From NCBI RefSeq assembly GCF_034653275.1, contig NZ_JAYEES010000004.1:1240001-1304000 (forward strand): 64,000 bases of DNA. The letters run 5' to 3'. This document shows positions 51,767 through 59,680 of this stretch, piece after piece. The stretch's first letter is position 1. The number at the start of each line of letters is the position of its first letter. The notes below the pieces were generated by a model that did no database searches, was not told the origin of the DNA, and saw nothing but the letters and a program-made list of their open reading frames with translations. The translations under genes were made by a program, and so were the position numbers. This DNA is from Nitrospirillum sp034653275 (GTDB taxonomy: Bacteria > Pseudomonadota > Alphaproteobacteria > Azospirillales > Azospirillaceae).

Positions 51767-52785
51767 GCGCCTTCATGAACGCCATCCTGGTCCGCCTGAA
51801 GGCGGCGCGGCCGCAACTGGCCCTGCTGGTGCTGGCATTGCTGGTCAACGTCTTCGTGGCACCGGGCTTCCTGGATCTGCGCCTGCAGGACGGCCGGCTG
51901 TTCGGCGGCCTGATCGACATCCTGAATCGGGGGGCGCCTGTCATGCTATTGGCCGTGGGCATGGCCCCGGTCATCGCCACGCGCGGCATCGACTTGTCGG
52001 TGGGCGTCATCATGGCCATATCCGGCGCCGTCGCGGCGGCCGGGGTGAACGCGGGGCTGGCCTGGCCCGCCGCCATCCTCGCGGCCCTGGGCACCGGCCT
52101 GGTCTGCGGCCTGTGGAATGGCCTGCTGGTGGCCGTGTTCCGGCTGCAGCCCATCGTCGCCACCCTGATCCTGATGGTGGCGGGGCGCGGCATCGCCCAG
52201 CTGGTGACCGAAGGCCGCATCCTGACCTTCACCGAACCGCACCTGATCGCCGTGGCCGGCGCCACCCTGGCGGCCCTGCCCCTGCCGGTGGTGCTGGCCC
52301 TGGCGGCCGCGGGCCTCACCGGCCTGCTGGTGCGGGCGACGGCGCTGGGCCTGTTCGTCGAGGCCGTGGGCACCAACCCGCGCTCCAGCCGCCTGGCCGG
52401 CGTCCATACCGGCCTGGTGCTGGGCGCCGTCTATGTCTGGTCCGGGCTGATGGCGGCCCTGGCCGGCCTGATCGCCACGGCCGACATCAAGGGGGCCGAC
52501 GCCAACAACGCCGGCCTGTGGCTGGAGCTGGATGCCATCCTGGCCGTGGTCATCGGCGGCACCAGCCTGTATGGCGGACGGTTCAGCATCGGCCGTTCCG
52601 TCCTGGGCGCCCTGGTCTTGCAGGCCATGCGCACCGCCATCCTGCGGGCGGGCCTGCCACCGGAGCTGAACCTTGTGCTGATGGCGCTGGTGGTGGCCGC
52701 CGTGCTGACCCAGCAATCCCCCGCCTTCCGGCCAGTGGCCACCCGCCTCATGGCGCGCCTCAAGAACAAGGAGGCCAGGGCGTGA
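51763..52785 (+). CDS. Sugar ABC transporter permease 1 (YtfT-like)
   Basis: The 340-residue inner-membrane protein has 8-10 helices of the RbsC/AraH family. The motif GIDLSVGVIMAISGAV and the EAA-like VGTNPRSSRLAGV loop contacting the ATPase are visible, with LELDAILAVVIGGTSLYGG near the C-terminus. It starts with GTG at 51763, overlapping the ATPase stop. It forms a heterodimer with the next permease; two unlike permeases are typical of YtfT-YjfF transporters rather than ribose or xylose transporters, which use one. Confidence 0.92.
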   Translation: MSAFMNAILVRLKAARPQLALLVLALLVNVFVAPGFLDLRLQDGRLFGGLIDILNRGAPVMLLAVGMAPVIATRGIDLSVGVIMAISGAVAAAGVNAGLAWPAAILAALGTGLVCGLWNGLLVAVFRLQPIVATLILMVAGRGIAQLVTEGRILTFTEPHLIAVAGATLAALPLPVVLALAAAGLTGLLVRATALGLFVEAVGTNPRSSRLAGVHTGLVLGAVYVWSGLMAALAGLIATADIKGADANNAGLWLELDAILAVVIGGTSLYGGRFSIGRSVLGALVLQAMRTAILRAGLPPELNLVLMALVVAAVLTQQSPAFRPVATRLMARLKNKEARA

Positions 52786-53855
52786 TGGGCCGGATCGTGA
52801 ATACGCGCACCCTGCCGCTGCTGGCGACGGTGGTGGTCTTCGTCCTGATCTATGCCGTCTGCGCCGTGCAATACCCGGCCATGCTGGGCCTGCGCGTCAT
52901 GGGCAACCTGCTGACCGACAACGCCTTCCTGGGCATCCTGGCCGTGGGCATGACCGTGGTGGTGGTGGCGGGCGGCATCGACCTGTCGGTGGGCGCCGTC
53001 ATGGGTCTGACCACGGTGGCGCTGGCCCGCCTGATCGAGGGCGCCGGCCTGCCGCCGGCACTGGCCTTCGCCCTGGTGCTGGCGCTGGGCGGGCTGTTCG
53101 GCGCCGGCGTGGGGGCCGCCATCCATTACCTGAAGGCGCCGGCCTTCATCGTCACCCTGACGGCCATGTTCCTGGCCCGCGGCTGCGCCCTGCTGGTCAG
53201 CACCGATTCCATCCCCATCCACAACGCCGCCTACGACACCCTGGCGGGCGCCGCCCTGGCCCTGCCCGGCGGCGGACGGCTGACGCTGGTGGCGGGCATC
53301 ATGCTGCTGACCTTCCTGGCCGGGGGCATCCTGCTGCACGGCACGCGCTTCGGCGCGCGGGTGTTCGCGCTGGGCGGCAACGCCCACTTCGCCCAGCTGA
53401 TGGGCATCGACACCGGCCGGACCACCATCCTGGTGCACGCCTTCTGCAGCCTGATGGCGGCGCTGGCCGGCATCGTCTTCTCCCTCTACACCCGGTCCGG
53501 CTATGCCCTGACGGGCACGGGCGTGGAGTTGGACGCCATCGCGGCGGTGGTCATCGGCGGCACGCTGCTGACCGGCGGCGTGGGCGGCGTGGCCGGCTCT
53601 TTCATCGGCGTGCTGATCCAGGGGCTGATCCTGACTTGGATCACCTTCGACGGCACGCTGTCCAGCTGGTGGACCAAAATCGCCATCGGGGCCCTGCTCT
53701 TCGTGTTCATCGCCGTACAACGCTTGATTTTGGTGGCCTCCGCCCGGTATGGCCGATCGGGGGCGGGGCCCGCCGCGCCCAACACGCCCAATCCGGCCGC
53801 CTCGGCCCCCGCCTCCCGTCCCTCCTCCGGCGCCGCCGCGCCGTCCGCCAGCTGA
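52785..53855 (+). CDS. Sugar ABC transporter permease 2 (YjfF-like)
   Basis: This 356-residue partner permease has the same fold: GMTVVVVAGGIDLSVGAVMGL, a coupling loop ALGGNAHFAQLMGID, and GVELDAIAAVVIGGTLLTGGVGG. The C-terminal 30 residues are a Pro/Ala/Ser-rich tail not needed for the fold. ATG 52785 overlaps the stop of permease 1 by one base and GGAGG lies just upstream. Only nine bases separate its stop from the regulator gene, so the regulator is probably co-transcribed. Confidence 0.92.
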   Translation: MGRIVNTRTLPLLATVVVFVLIYAVCAVQYPAMLGLRVMGNLLTDNAFLGILAVGMTVVVVAGGIDLSVGAVMGLTTVALARLIEGAGLPPALAFALVLALGGLFGAGVGAAIHYLKAPAFIVTLTAMFLARGCALLVSTDSIPIHNAAYDTLAGAALALPGGGRLTLVAGIMLLTFLAGGILLHGTRFGARVFALGGNAHFAQLMGIDTGRTTILVHAFCSLMAALAGIVFSLYTRSGYALTGTGVELDAIAAVVIGGTLLTGGVGGVAGSFIGVLIQGLILTWITFDGTLSSWWTKIAIGALLFVFIAVQRLILVASARYGRSGAGPAAPNTPNPAASAPASRPSSGAAAPSAS

Positions 53856-53864
53856 GCCGCGCCC

Positions 53865-54599
53865 ATGACCCTTTCGACCTGGTCATCGCCTGAACGTCCC
53901 CTGTCGCACCATGAACAGATCGTGCGCACCCTGGGCATGGAGATCCTGAGCGGCGCCCTGCCCGTGGGCGTGAACCTGCCGCCGGAGCCGGACCTGCTGG
54001 TCCGCTTCCAGATCTCGCGCACGGTGTTGCGGGAGGTGATGAAGACGCTGGCGGCCAAGGGCCTGGTCGTGTCCAAGACGCGGGTGGGCACCAAGGTGCA
54101 GGACCCGACGCATTGGAACTTCTTCGATGCCGACCTCTTGTCCTGGCGCGTCAGCCTGGGCCTAGACGATGCCATGCGCCGCCACCTGTATGAGATGCGC
54201 AGCGCGGTGGAACCCCGCGCTGCCGCCCTGGCGGCCAAGCGCCGCACGCCCGAGCAGCTGGCCGACATGCGCCGCGCCGTCGCCCGCATGGCGCAGCCGG
54301 GGCACAACCGCCGCAGCTTCGCGGAGGCGGACCTGGCCTTCCACGTCGCGGTCAGCGCCGCCTCCGGCAACCCGATGATGCGGTCGCTGGCGGCGGTGAT
54401 CGAGGCGGCGCTGCTGGCCTCGTTCTCGCTCTCATCCCCCGTGGATGAAACCGTCCTGCAGCAGGAGGTGGTCGACAGCCACGCCGCCATCGCCGACGCC
54501 ATCGAGGCGGGAGACAGCACGGCCGCCGCGCACGCCATGCTGGCCGTCATCGATTCCGGGTTCGGCCGGCTGGACCTGCCCGATCCCGACGCCGCCTGA
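53865..54599 (+). CDS. FadR-type GntR regulator (FCD domain)
   Basis: The 244-residue protein has an N-terminal winged helix (LGMEILSGALPVGVNLPPEPDLLVRFQIS, TVLREVMKTLAAKGLVVSK) and an FCD effector domain (MRSAVEPRAAALAAKRRTPEQL, FAEADLAFHVAVSAASGNPMM, VDSHAAIADAIEAGD). Related regulators of pentose and galactose operons respond to the sugar acid or its 2-keto-3-deoxy derivative. It lies between the permease and dehydratase genes. It probably binds the AT-rich sites at 49.0-49.1 kb and 41.1 kb, which is untested. Confidence 0.9.
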   Translation: MTLSTWSSPERPLSHHEQIVRTLGMEILSGALPVGVNLPPEPDLLVRFQISRTVLREVMKTLAAKGLVVSKTRVGTKVQDPTHWNFFDADLLSWRVSLGLDDAMRRHLYEMRSAVEPRAAALAAKRRTPEQLADMRRAVARMAQPGHNRRSFAEADLAFHVAVSAASGNPMMRSLAAVIEAALLASFSLSSPVDETVLQQEVVDSHAAIADAIEAGDSTAAAHAMLAVIDSGFGRLDLPDPDAA

Positions 54600-54656
54600 A
54601 GTTCCCCTCGCCTTTCCATTCAACGCCTTGACCGCATTCCTGAAGAAAGCCCCGCA

Positions 54657-56465
54657 ATGACGTCGTCCGATCCTTCCAACGGCAAGCCCAAACTGCGGTC
54701 CCGCGCCTGGTTCGACAACCCCGACAACCCGGACATGACGGCGCTGTATCTGGAGCGCTACCTGAACTATGGCCTGACGCTGGATGAACTGCAGTCGGGC
54801 ATGCCCATCATCGGCATCGCCCAGACGGGGTCGGACCTCAGCCCCTGCAACCGTCACCACCTGGTGCTGGCCCAGCGCCTGCGCGAGGGCATCCGCCAGG
54901 CTGGCGGCATCGCCATCGAATTCCCCGTCCACCCCATCCAGGAAACCGGCAAGCGTCCGACGGCCGGCCTGGACCGCAACCTGGCGTACCTGGGCCTGGT
55001 GGAGCTGCTGCACGGCTATCCCCTGGACGGCGTCGTGCTGACCATCGGCTGTGACAAGACCACGCCGGCCTGCCTGATGGCCGCCGCCACGGTCAACATC
55101 CCGGCCATCGCCCTGTCCGTCGGTCCGATGCTGAACGGCTGGCACAATGGCGAGCGCACCGGTTCCGGCACCATCGTGTGGAAGGCCCGCCAGATGCTGG
55201 CGGCCGGGGAGATCGACCAGCGCAAGTTCATCGAGCTGGTGGCCAGCTCCGCCCCCTCGACCGGCTATTGCAACACCATGGGCACGGCCACGACCATGAA
55301 CAGCCTTGCCGAGGTGCTGGGCATGCAGCTGCCGGGCTCCGCCGCCATCCCCGCCCCCTACCGCGAGCGTCAGCAGATCGCCTACGAGACGGGCAAGCGC
55401 ATCGTGGAGATGGTGAACGAAGACCTGAAGCCGTCGGACATCATGACGCGCGAGGCCTTCCTGAACGCCATCGTGGTGAACTCCGCCATCGGCGGTTCCA
55501 CCAACGCCCCCATCCACCTGGCGGCCATCGCCCGGCACATCGGCGTGGAGCTGGAGCTGCAGGATTGGCAGACCCACGGCCACAAGGTGCCGCTGCTGGT
55601 GAACCTGCAGCCGGCGGGCGAGTACCTGGGTGAGGATTATCACCATGCCGGCGGCGTGCCGGCCGTGGTGGCGGAGCTGATGAAGCAGGGCCTGATCCAC
55701 GAGGGCGCCCTGACCGCCAACGGCAAGACCATCGGCGACAACTGCCGCGACGCCGAGATCAAGCTGCCCGACGTCATCCGTCCCTTCGACAAGCCTTTGA
55801 AGAAGGATGCCGGCTTCCTGGTGCTGCGCGGCAACCTGTTCGACAACGCCATCATGAAGACCAGCGTGATCTCGGACGAGTTCCGCGACCGCTACCTGTC
55901 CAACCCCGACGACCCCGACGCCTTCGAGGGCCGGGCCGTGGTGTTCGACGGGCCGGAGGACTATCACCACCGCATCGACGACCCGGCCCTGGGCATCGAC
56001 GCCCACACCTTGCTGTTCATGCGTGGCGCCGGCCCGGTGGGCTATCCCGGCGCGGCCGAGGTCGTGAACATGCGGCCGCCCGCCTACCTGATCAAGCAGG
56101 GCATCACCGCCCTGCCCTGCATCGGCGACGGCCGGCAGTCCGGCACCTCCGGCTCGCCCTCCATTCTGAACGCCTCGCCGGAGGCGGCGGCCGGCGGCAC
56201 CATCGCCCTGCTGCGGACGGGCGACCGGGTGCGCATCGACCTCAAGGCCGGCACCGCCAACATCCTGATCAGCGACGCCGAACTGGCCGCCCGCCGCCAG
56301 GCCCTGGAAGCCGCCGGCGGCTATCAGTACCCGGCCAGCCAGACGCCGTGGCAGGAAATCCAGCGCGGCATGGTCGGTCAATTGGGCGACGGCGCCGTGC
56401 TGGAACCCGCGGTGAAGTACCAGCGCGTGGCCCAGACCAACGGCATCCCGCGCGACAACCACTGA
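54657..56465 (+). CDS. IlvD/EDD-family sugar-acid dehydratase, XylD-like (xylonate/arabonate)
   Basis: This 602-residue iron-sulfur enzyme removes water from an aldonic acid to give a 2-keto-3-deoxy acid. Cluster cysteines are Cys64 (GSDLSPCNRHH), Cys132 (TIGCDKTTPACLMAA) and Cys205 (GYCNTMGTATTMNS). The whole pattern (RSRAWFDNPDNPDMTALYLERY, QETGKRPTAGLDRNL, GDGRQSGTSGSPSILNASPEA, TPWQEIQRGMVGQL) resembles Caulobacter xylonate dehydratase XylD more than the Azospirillum AraC type. With arabinose genes around, L-arabonate may be the physiological substrate; D-xylonate and D-galactonate are alternatives. A perfect terminator follows. Confidence 0.9.
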   Translation: MTSSDPSNGKPKLRSRAWFDNPDNPDMTALYLERYLNYGLTLDELQSGMPIIGIAQTGSDLSPCNRHHLVLAQRLREGIRQAGGIAIEFPVHPIQETGKRPTAGLDRNLAYLGLVELLHGYPLDGVVLTIGCDKTTPACLMAAATVNIPAIALSVGPMLNGWHNGERTGSGTIVWKARQMLAAGEIDQRKFIELVASSAPSTGYCNTMGTATTMNSLAEVLGMQLPGSAAIPAPYRERQQIAYETGKRIVEMVNEDLKPSDIMTREAFLNAIVVNSAIGGSTNAPIHLAAIARHIGVELELQDWQTHGHKVPLLVNLQPAGEYLGEDYHHAGGVPAVVAELMKQGLIHEGALTANGKTIGDNCRDAEIKLPDVIRPFDKPLKKDAGFLVLRGNLFDNAIMKTSVISDEFRDRYLSNPDDPDAFEGRAVVFDGPEDYHHRIDDPALGIDAHTLLFMRGAGPVGYPGAAEVVNMRPPAYLIKQGITALPCIGDGRQSGTSGSPSILNASPEAAAGGTIALLRTGDRVRIDLKAGTANILISDAELAARRQALEAAGGYQYPASQTPWQEIQRGMVGQLGDGAVLEPAVKYQRVAQTNGIPRDNH

Positions 56466-56480
56466 GGCGCGGTTCGAGAC

Positions 56481-56516
56481 AAAGGCGGCGGTGCTGGGGT
56501 GGCACCGCCGCCTTTT
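56481..56516 (+). terminator. Intrinsic terminator of the ABC-regulator-dehydratase operon
   Basis: AAAGGCGGCGGTGC (56481-56494) and GCACCGCCGCCTTT (56502-56515) pair perfectly with a seven-base loop, followed by TTCTTA. A-rich bases on the other side allow bidirectional use for the converging halogenase gene. Confidence 0.92.
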
Positions 56517-56531
56517 CTTATGGGTGATTGA

Positions 56532-58034
56532 TCAGCCCAGCCGCGCCAGGAACTCCGCATGGGTGGGCAGGCGCTGGGCGGCGGTCGCCAGGCTGGTGCG
56601 GCGCAGGCGCAGGGTTTCGATGATCTCGTCGCGCCGTTGCGCCGCCATCAGGGGATCGCGGCGCTTGGGGATCAGGCCCAGGCCGATGAACAACGCCTGC
56701 CAGCTGGGGCCGACGAAGGTTTCCTCGTTCAGCAACACCACATGGCCCGTCTCGCGGAAGGTTTCGATACGATGGGCCAGGGTGTCGGGCAGGGTCATCC
56801 CGCGCCGCTCCCGCCAGAACGCCGTGTCGTCGCGCTGGGTCAGGGCATAGTGCAGGATGATGAAATCCCGGATGCGGTCGAACTCCAGCGCCTGGACGCG
56901 GTTGTACTCCGCCGCCAGCCCGGGATTGAACGACAGGTCCGGCAGCAGGCTGATCAGGCGGGTGATGCCGCCCTGGATCAAGGAGATGGAGGTTGATTCC
57001 AGCGGCTCGACGAAGCCGGAGGATAGGCCGATGGCGACACAATTGCGCGCCCAGAACCGTTCCCGCCGGCCGGTCCGGAAACGCAGCAGGCGCGGTTCGC
57101 CCAGCACTTGGCCATCGAGATTGGCCAGAAGGCGCGACCGGGCAGCCTCCTCCGTGACATGGGCGCTGGAGAAGACATAGCCGTTGCCGGTCCGGTGCTG
57201 CAGGGGGATGCGCCACTGCCATCCCGCCTCCAGCGCCGTGGCACGGGTGTAGGGCGGTACGGGTCCGGCGTTGGCGGTGGGGACGGCCCACGCCCGGTCC
57301 ACCGGCAGCCAATGGCCGTAATCGATGAACCGTTCCCCCAGCGCCTTGTCCGCCAGCAGGGCGATGAAGCCCGAGCAATCGATGAACAGGTCCGCCGACA
57401 GATCGCGGCCATCCTCCAGCCGGACGGAGCGGATATGGCCGGTCTCGGGGTGCAGGTCGGTGGCGACGATGCGCCCTTCGTGGCGCGTCACCCCCTCCGC
57501 CTCCGCCTTGGTGCGCAGCAGGCGCGCGTACAGCCCAGCGTCGAAATGGAAGGCGTAATTGAAATAGGAGTAGGGTGACCGGGGGTCGTTGTCAGGGGCG
57601 GCGAAACGCCCGGCGCGAGCCATGACCGCCGCCATGTGATAGGCGTCGAAATCGCCCGCGGCCTCACCCACCAGGTCCCGCGCCACCAGCCAATGGTTCA
57701 AGGTGGAAAACGGTCCGGCATTGACGATGTAGTCGCCAAAGCCATGGAAGAAGCGCGTGCCCTTGGCCCGCCAGTCCTGGAATTCGATGCCCAGCTTGAA
57801 CGTGCCCTGGGTCGCCTTCAGGAAGGTGGCCTCATCCAGGCCGATGTCATGGTTGAATTGTCGGATGGTGGGGACCGTCGCCTCCCCCACCCCCACGGTG
57901 CCGATGGCGTCGGATTCCACCAGCTCCACCCGCGTACTGGCCACGTGAACCGCCTGGTTCAGGGCGCAGGCGGCCATCCAGCCGGCGGTGCCGCCGCCGA
58001 CGATCAGGATACGGCGGAGCGGGTTCGCCATCAT
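56532..58034 (-). CDS. Flavin-dependent tryptophan-halogenase-like protein, copy 1
   Basis: The 500-residue protein matches FADH2-dependent halogenases. It has the FAD motif GGGTAGW (13-19), the halogenase motif W-x-W-x-I-P (GWQWRIP, 271-277), Lys80 in the segment TFKLGIEF (equivalent to PrnA Lys79) and Glu346 in EPLEST. So the residues needed for halogenation are kept. However, homologues of this type sit with TonB receptors and sugar genes in alphaproteobacteria, so the substrate may not be tryptophan and remains unknown. The start overlaps the stop of copy 2 by four bases. No flavin reductase is nearby. Confidence 0.85.
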   Translation of the reverse strand: MMANPLRRILIVGGGTAGWMAACALNQAVHVASTRVELVESDAIGTVGVGEATVPTIRQFNHDIGLDEATFLKATQGTFKLGIEFQDWRAKGTRFFHGFGDYIVNAGPFSTLNHWLVARDLVGEAAGDFDAYHMAAVMARAGRFAAPDNDPRSPYSYFNYAFHFDAGLYARLLRTKAEAEGVTRHEGRIVATDLHPETGHIRSVRLEDGRDLSADLFIDCSGFIALLADKALGERFIDYGHWLPVDRAWAVPTANAGPVPPYTRATALEAGWQWRIPLQHRTGNGYVFSSAHVTEEAARSRLLANLDGQVLGEPRLLRFRTGRRERFWARNCVAIGLSSGFVEPLESTSISLIQGGITRLISLLPDLSFNPGLAAEYNRVQALEFDRIRDFIILHYALTQRDDTAFWRERRGMTLPDTLAHRIETFRETGHVVLLNEETFVGPSWQALFIGLGLIPKRRDPLMAAQRRDEIIETLRLRRTSLATAAQRLPTHAEFLARLG

Positions 58035-59545
58035 GCGTGGGTCCTGACGGATGCGGGTGCCTCACCCAGGAAGGCCTCATGCGGGCGGCAACCATCCGCC
58101 ACCTGCCGCACCGTGCGGCGCATGGCGTCGAAGCCGGCGCGCACCTCCTCCAGCGGAGCCACGTCGGTCAGGGGGTCGTAGCCCTGGGGCTCCAGCCCCT
58201 GGCCCAGCAGGACGGCAAGCCAGTTGGGTTCCTGGAACAGGGTCTGGTTGGGGAAGATGGCGAAGCCCCGGGTGCGGAACAGGTTCATCTTCTCCGCCAG
58301 GCTGTCGGGCACGGCCATGGCGCGCATCCGGTCCCACAGCGGTTCCCCCATGCGTTGGTTGGCGTGATAGTGGAAGACCAGGAAGTCGCGCACCTGTTCC
58401 AGCTCGTCCGCCATGATGCGGTTGAAGACACCGGCGGAAACCGGGTCGTCCTTGGCCAGCGGGAAGGTGGCGGCGAACTTGATCAGCGCGTGCTGGATGA
58501 AATGGATGCTGGTGGATTCCAGCGGCTCCAGGAAGCCGGAGCTGAGGCCCACCGCCAGCACGTTCTTGTGACGCGACCGCCGCCGGCCCGTGGTGAAGCG
58601 CAGGAAGCGCGGGTCGTCCAGCGCGGGCGCGTCCAGGTTGGCCATGAGGGTGGCCGCCGCCTCATCATCGCTGATCAGGTCGCTGACATAGACATAGCCG
58701 TTGCCGGTGCGGTGGCGCAGGTTGATGCGCCATTGCCATCCGGCCGCGCGCGCCGTGGCGCTGGTATAGGGCACCGGCGCCGCCACCCGCTGCGACGGCA
58801 CGGCCACGGCCCGGTTGGCCGGCAGGTGGTGCGACCAGTCCTCATAGGCCTGGCCCAGCGCCTGGCCGATCAGCAGGGCACGGAAGCCGGTGCAGTCGAT
58901 GAAGAAATCACCGTCCACTCGGCGCCCGTCGGCAAGGTCCAGGTGGCTGACGGTGCCGTCGGCGCCGTCCAGCGCGACGTTGGCCACCGTGGCCTCGACG
59001 CGCCGCACACCCCGGGATTCCGCGATGCGCCGCAGGAACCCGGCGTAGAGGCCGGCATCGAAATGATAGGCATAGGATAGGGTGGACTTGGGCGAGCGCT
59101 GGTCGGCCGACGGGAAGTCGAACCGGCCCCTGCGGGCCATCACCTCGGTCAACCAAAAATCGGACAGCGGGTGGGGATACCCCGCCGCCTTCAGCCGCAG
59201 CCACCAGGCATGGAAGGAGGCGCCGTTGATGGCCTGGCCCGGCTGCCCGAAGGGATGCATGTAGCGGTGGCCCGGCCGCAGCCAGTCCACGAACTCGATG
59301 CCCAGCTTATAGGTCCCTTCCGTGGCGCGCAGGAACTCCGCCTCGTCGATGCCCACGGCCTTGTTGAAGACCTGAATGGGGGGAATGGTCGCCTCGCCTA
59401 CGCCGACGGTGCCGATTTCGGCGGATTCCACCACCGTCAGCGACAGCTGGCGGGCGGGGAACAGGCTGGACAGGAAGGCGGCGGACATCCACCCGGCGGT
59501 GCCGCCGCCGACGATGACCAGACGCGTGACCGTTGACGCGGACAT
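58031..59545 (-). CDS. Flavin-dependent tryptophan-halogenase-like protein, copy 2
   Basis: This 504-residue paralogue shares the FAD motif GGGTAGW, Lys80 (TYKLGIEF), GWQWRINLRHRTGNGYVY (W-x-W-x-I present, but the Pro of the motif is Asn) and EPLESTSI. The change from W-x-W-x-I-P to W-x-W-x-I-N is a difference from copy 1 and from standard halogenases. It precedes copy 1 in a two-gene operon with 4-bp overlap and follows the large TonB receptor gene after 135 bp. The tandem arrangement suggests a heterodimer or two-step role; the substrate is unknown. Confidence 0.84.
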   Translation of the reverse strand: MSASTVTRLVIVGGGTAGWMSAAFLSSLFPARQLSLTVVESAEIGTVGVGEATIPPIQVFNKAVGIDEAEFLRATEGTYKLGIEFVDWLRPGHRYMHPFGQPGQAINGASFHAWWLRLKAAGYPHPLSDFWLTEVMARRGRFDFPSADQRSPKSTLSYAYHFDAGLYAGFLRRIAESRGVRRVEATVANVALDGADGTVSHLDLADGRRVDGDFFIDCTGFRALLIGQALGQAYEDWSHHLPANRAVAVPSQRVAAPVPYTSATARAAGWQWRINLRHRTGNGYVYVSDLISDDEAAATLMANLDAPALDDPRFLRFTTGRRRSRHKNVLAVGLSSGFLEPLESTSIHFIQHALIKFAATFPLAKDDPVSAGVFNRIMADELEQVRDFLVFHYHANQRMGEPLWDRMRAMAVPDSLAEKMNLFRTRGFAIFPNQTLFQEPNWLAVLLGQGLEPQGYDPLTDVAPLEEVRAGFDAMRRTVRQVADGCRPHEAFLGEAPASVRTHA

Positions 59546-59629
59546 GGGATTCCCCCCGAAACCAGACGTATGAAGCCAGGCCGCAGCTTAACCGCCCGCG
59601 GCCCGGCTTCCTTGTTCCATCTCAACGGA

Positions 59630-59659
59630 GGCGGCGCCGGTGTCCCCACCGGAGCCGCC
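59630..59659 (-). terminator. Strong hairpin after the large TonB receptor gene
   Basis: GGCGGC-G-CCGGTG (59630-59642) pairs with CACCGG-A-GCCGCC (59647-59659) around a four-base loop. It lies 22 bp past the receptor's stop. No T-run follows, so it may reduce expression of the halogenase genes instead of ending transcription fully. Confidence 0.5.
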
Positions 59660-59680
59660 CTTACCATATTTACCGAGCTC

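Noticed and set aside
51516..53855. 779-residue protein covering both permease genes
   Set aside because: The first part is a shifted frame of the ATPase and permease 1; the true permease begins at ATG 52785.
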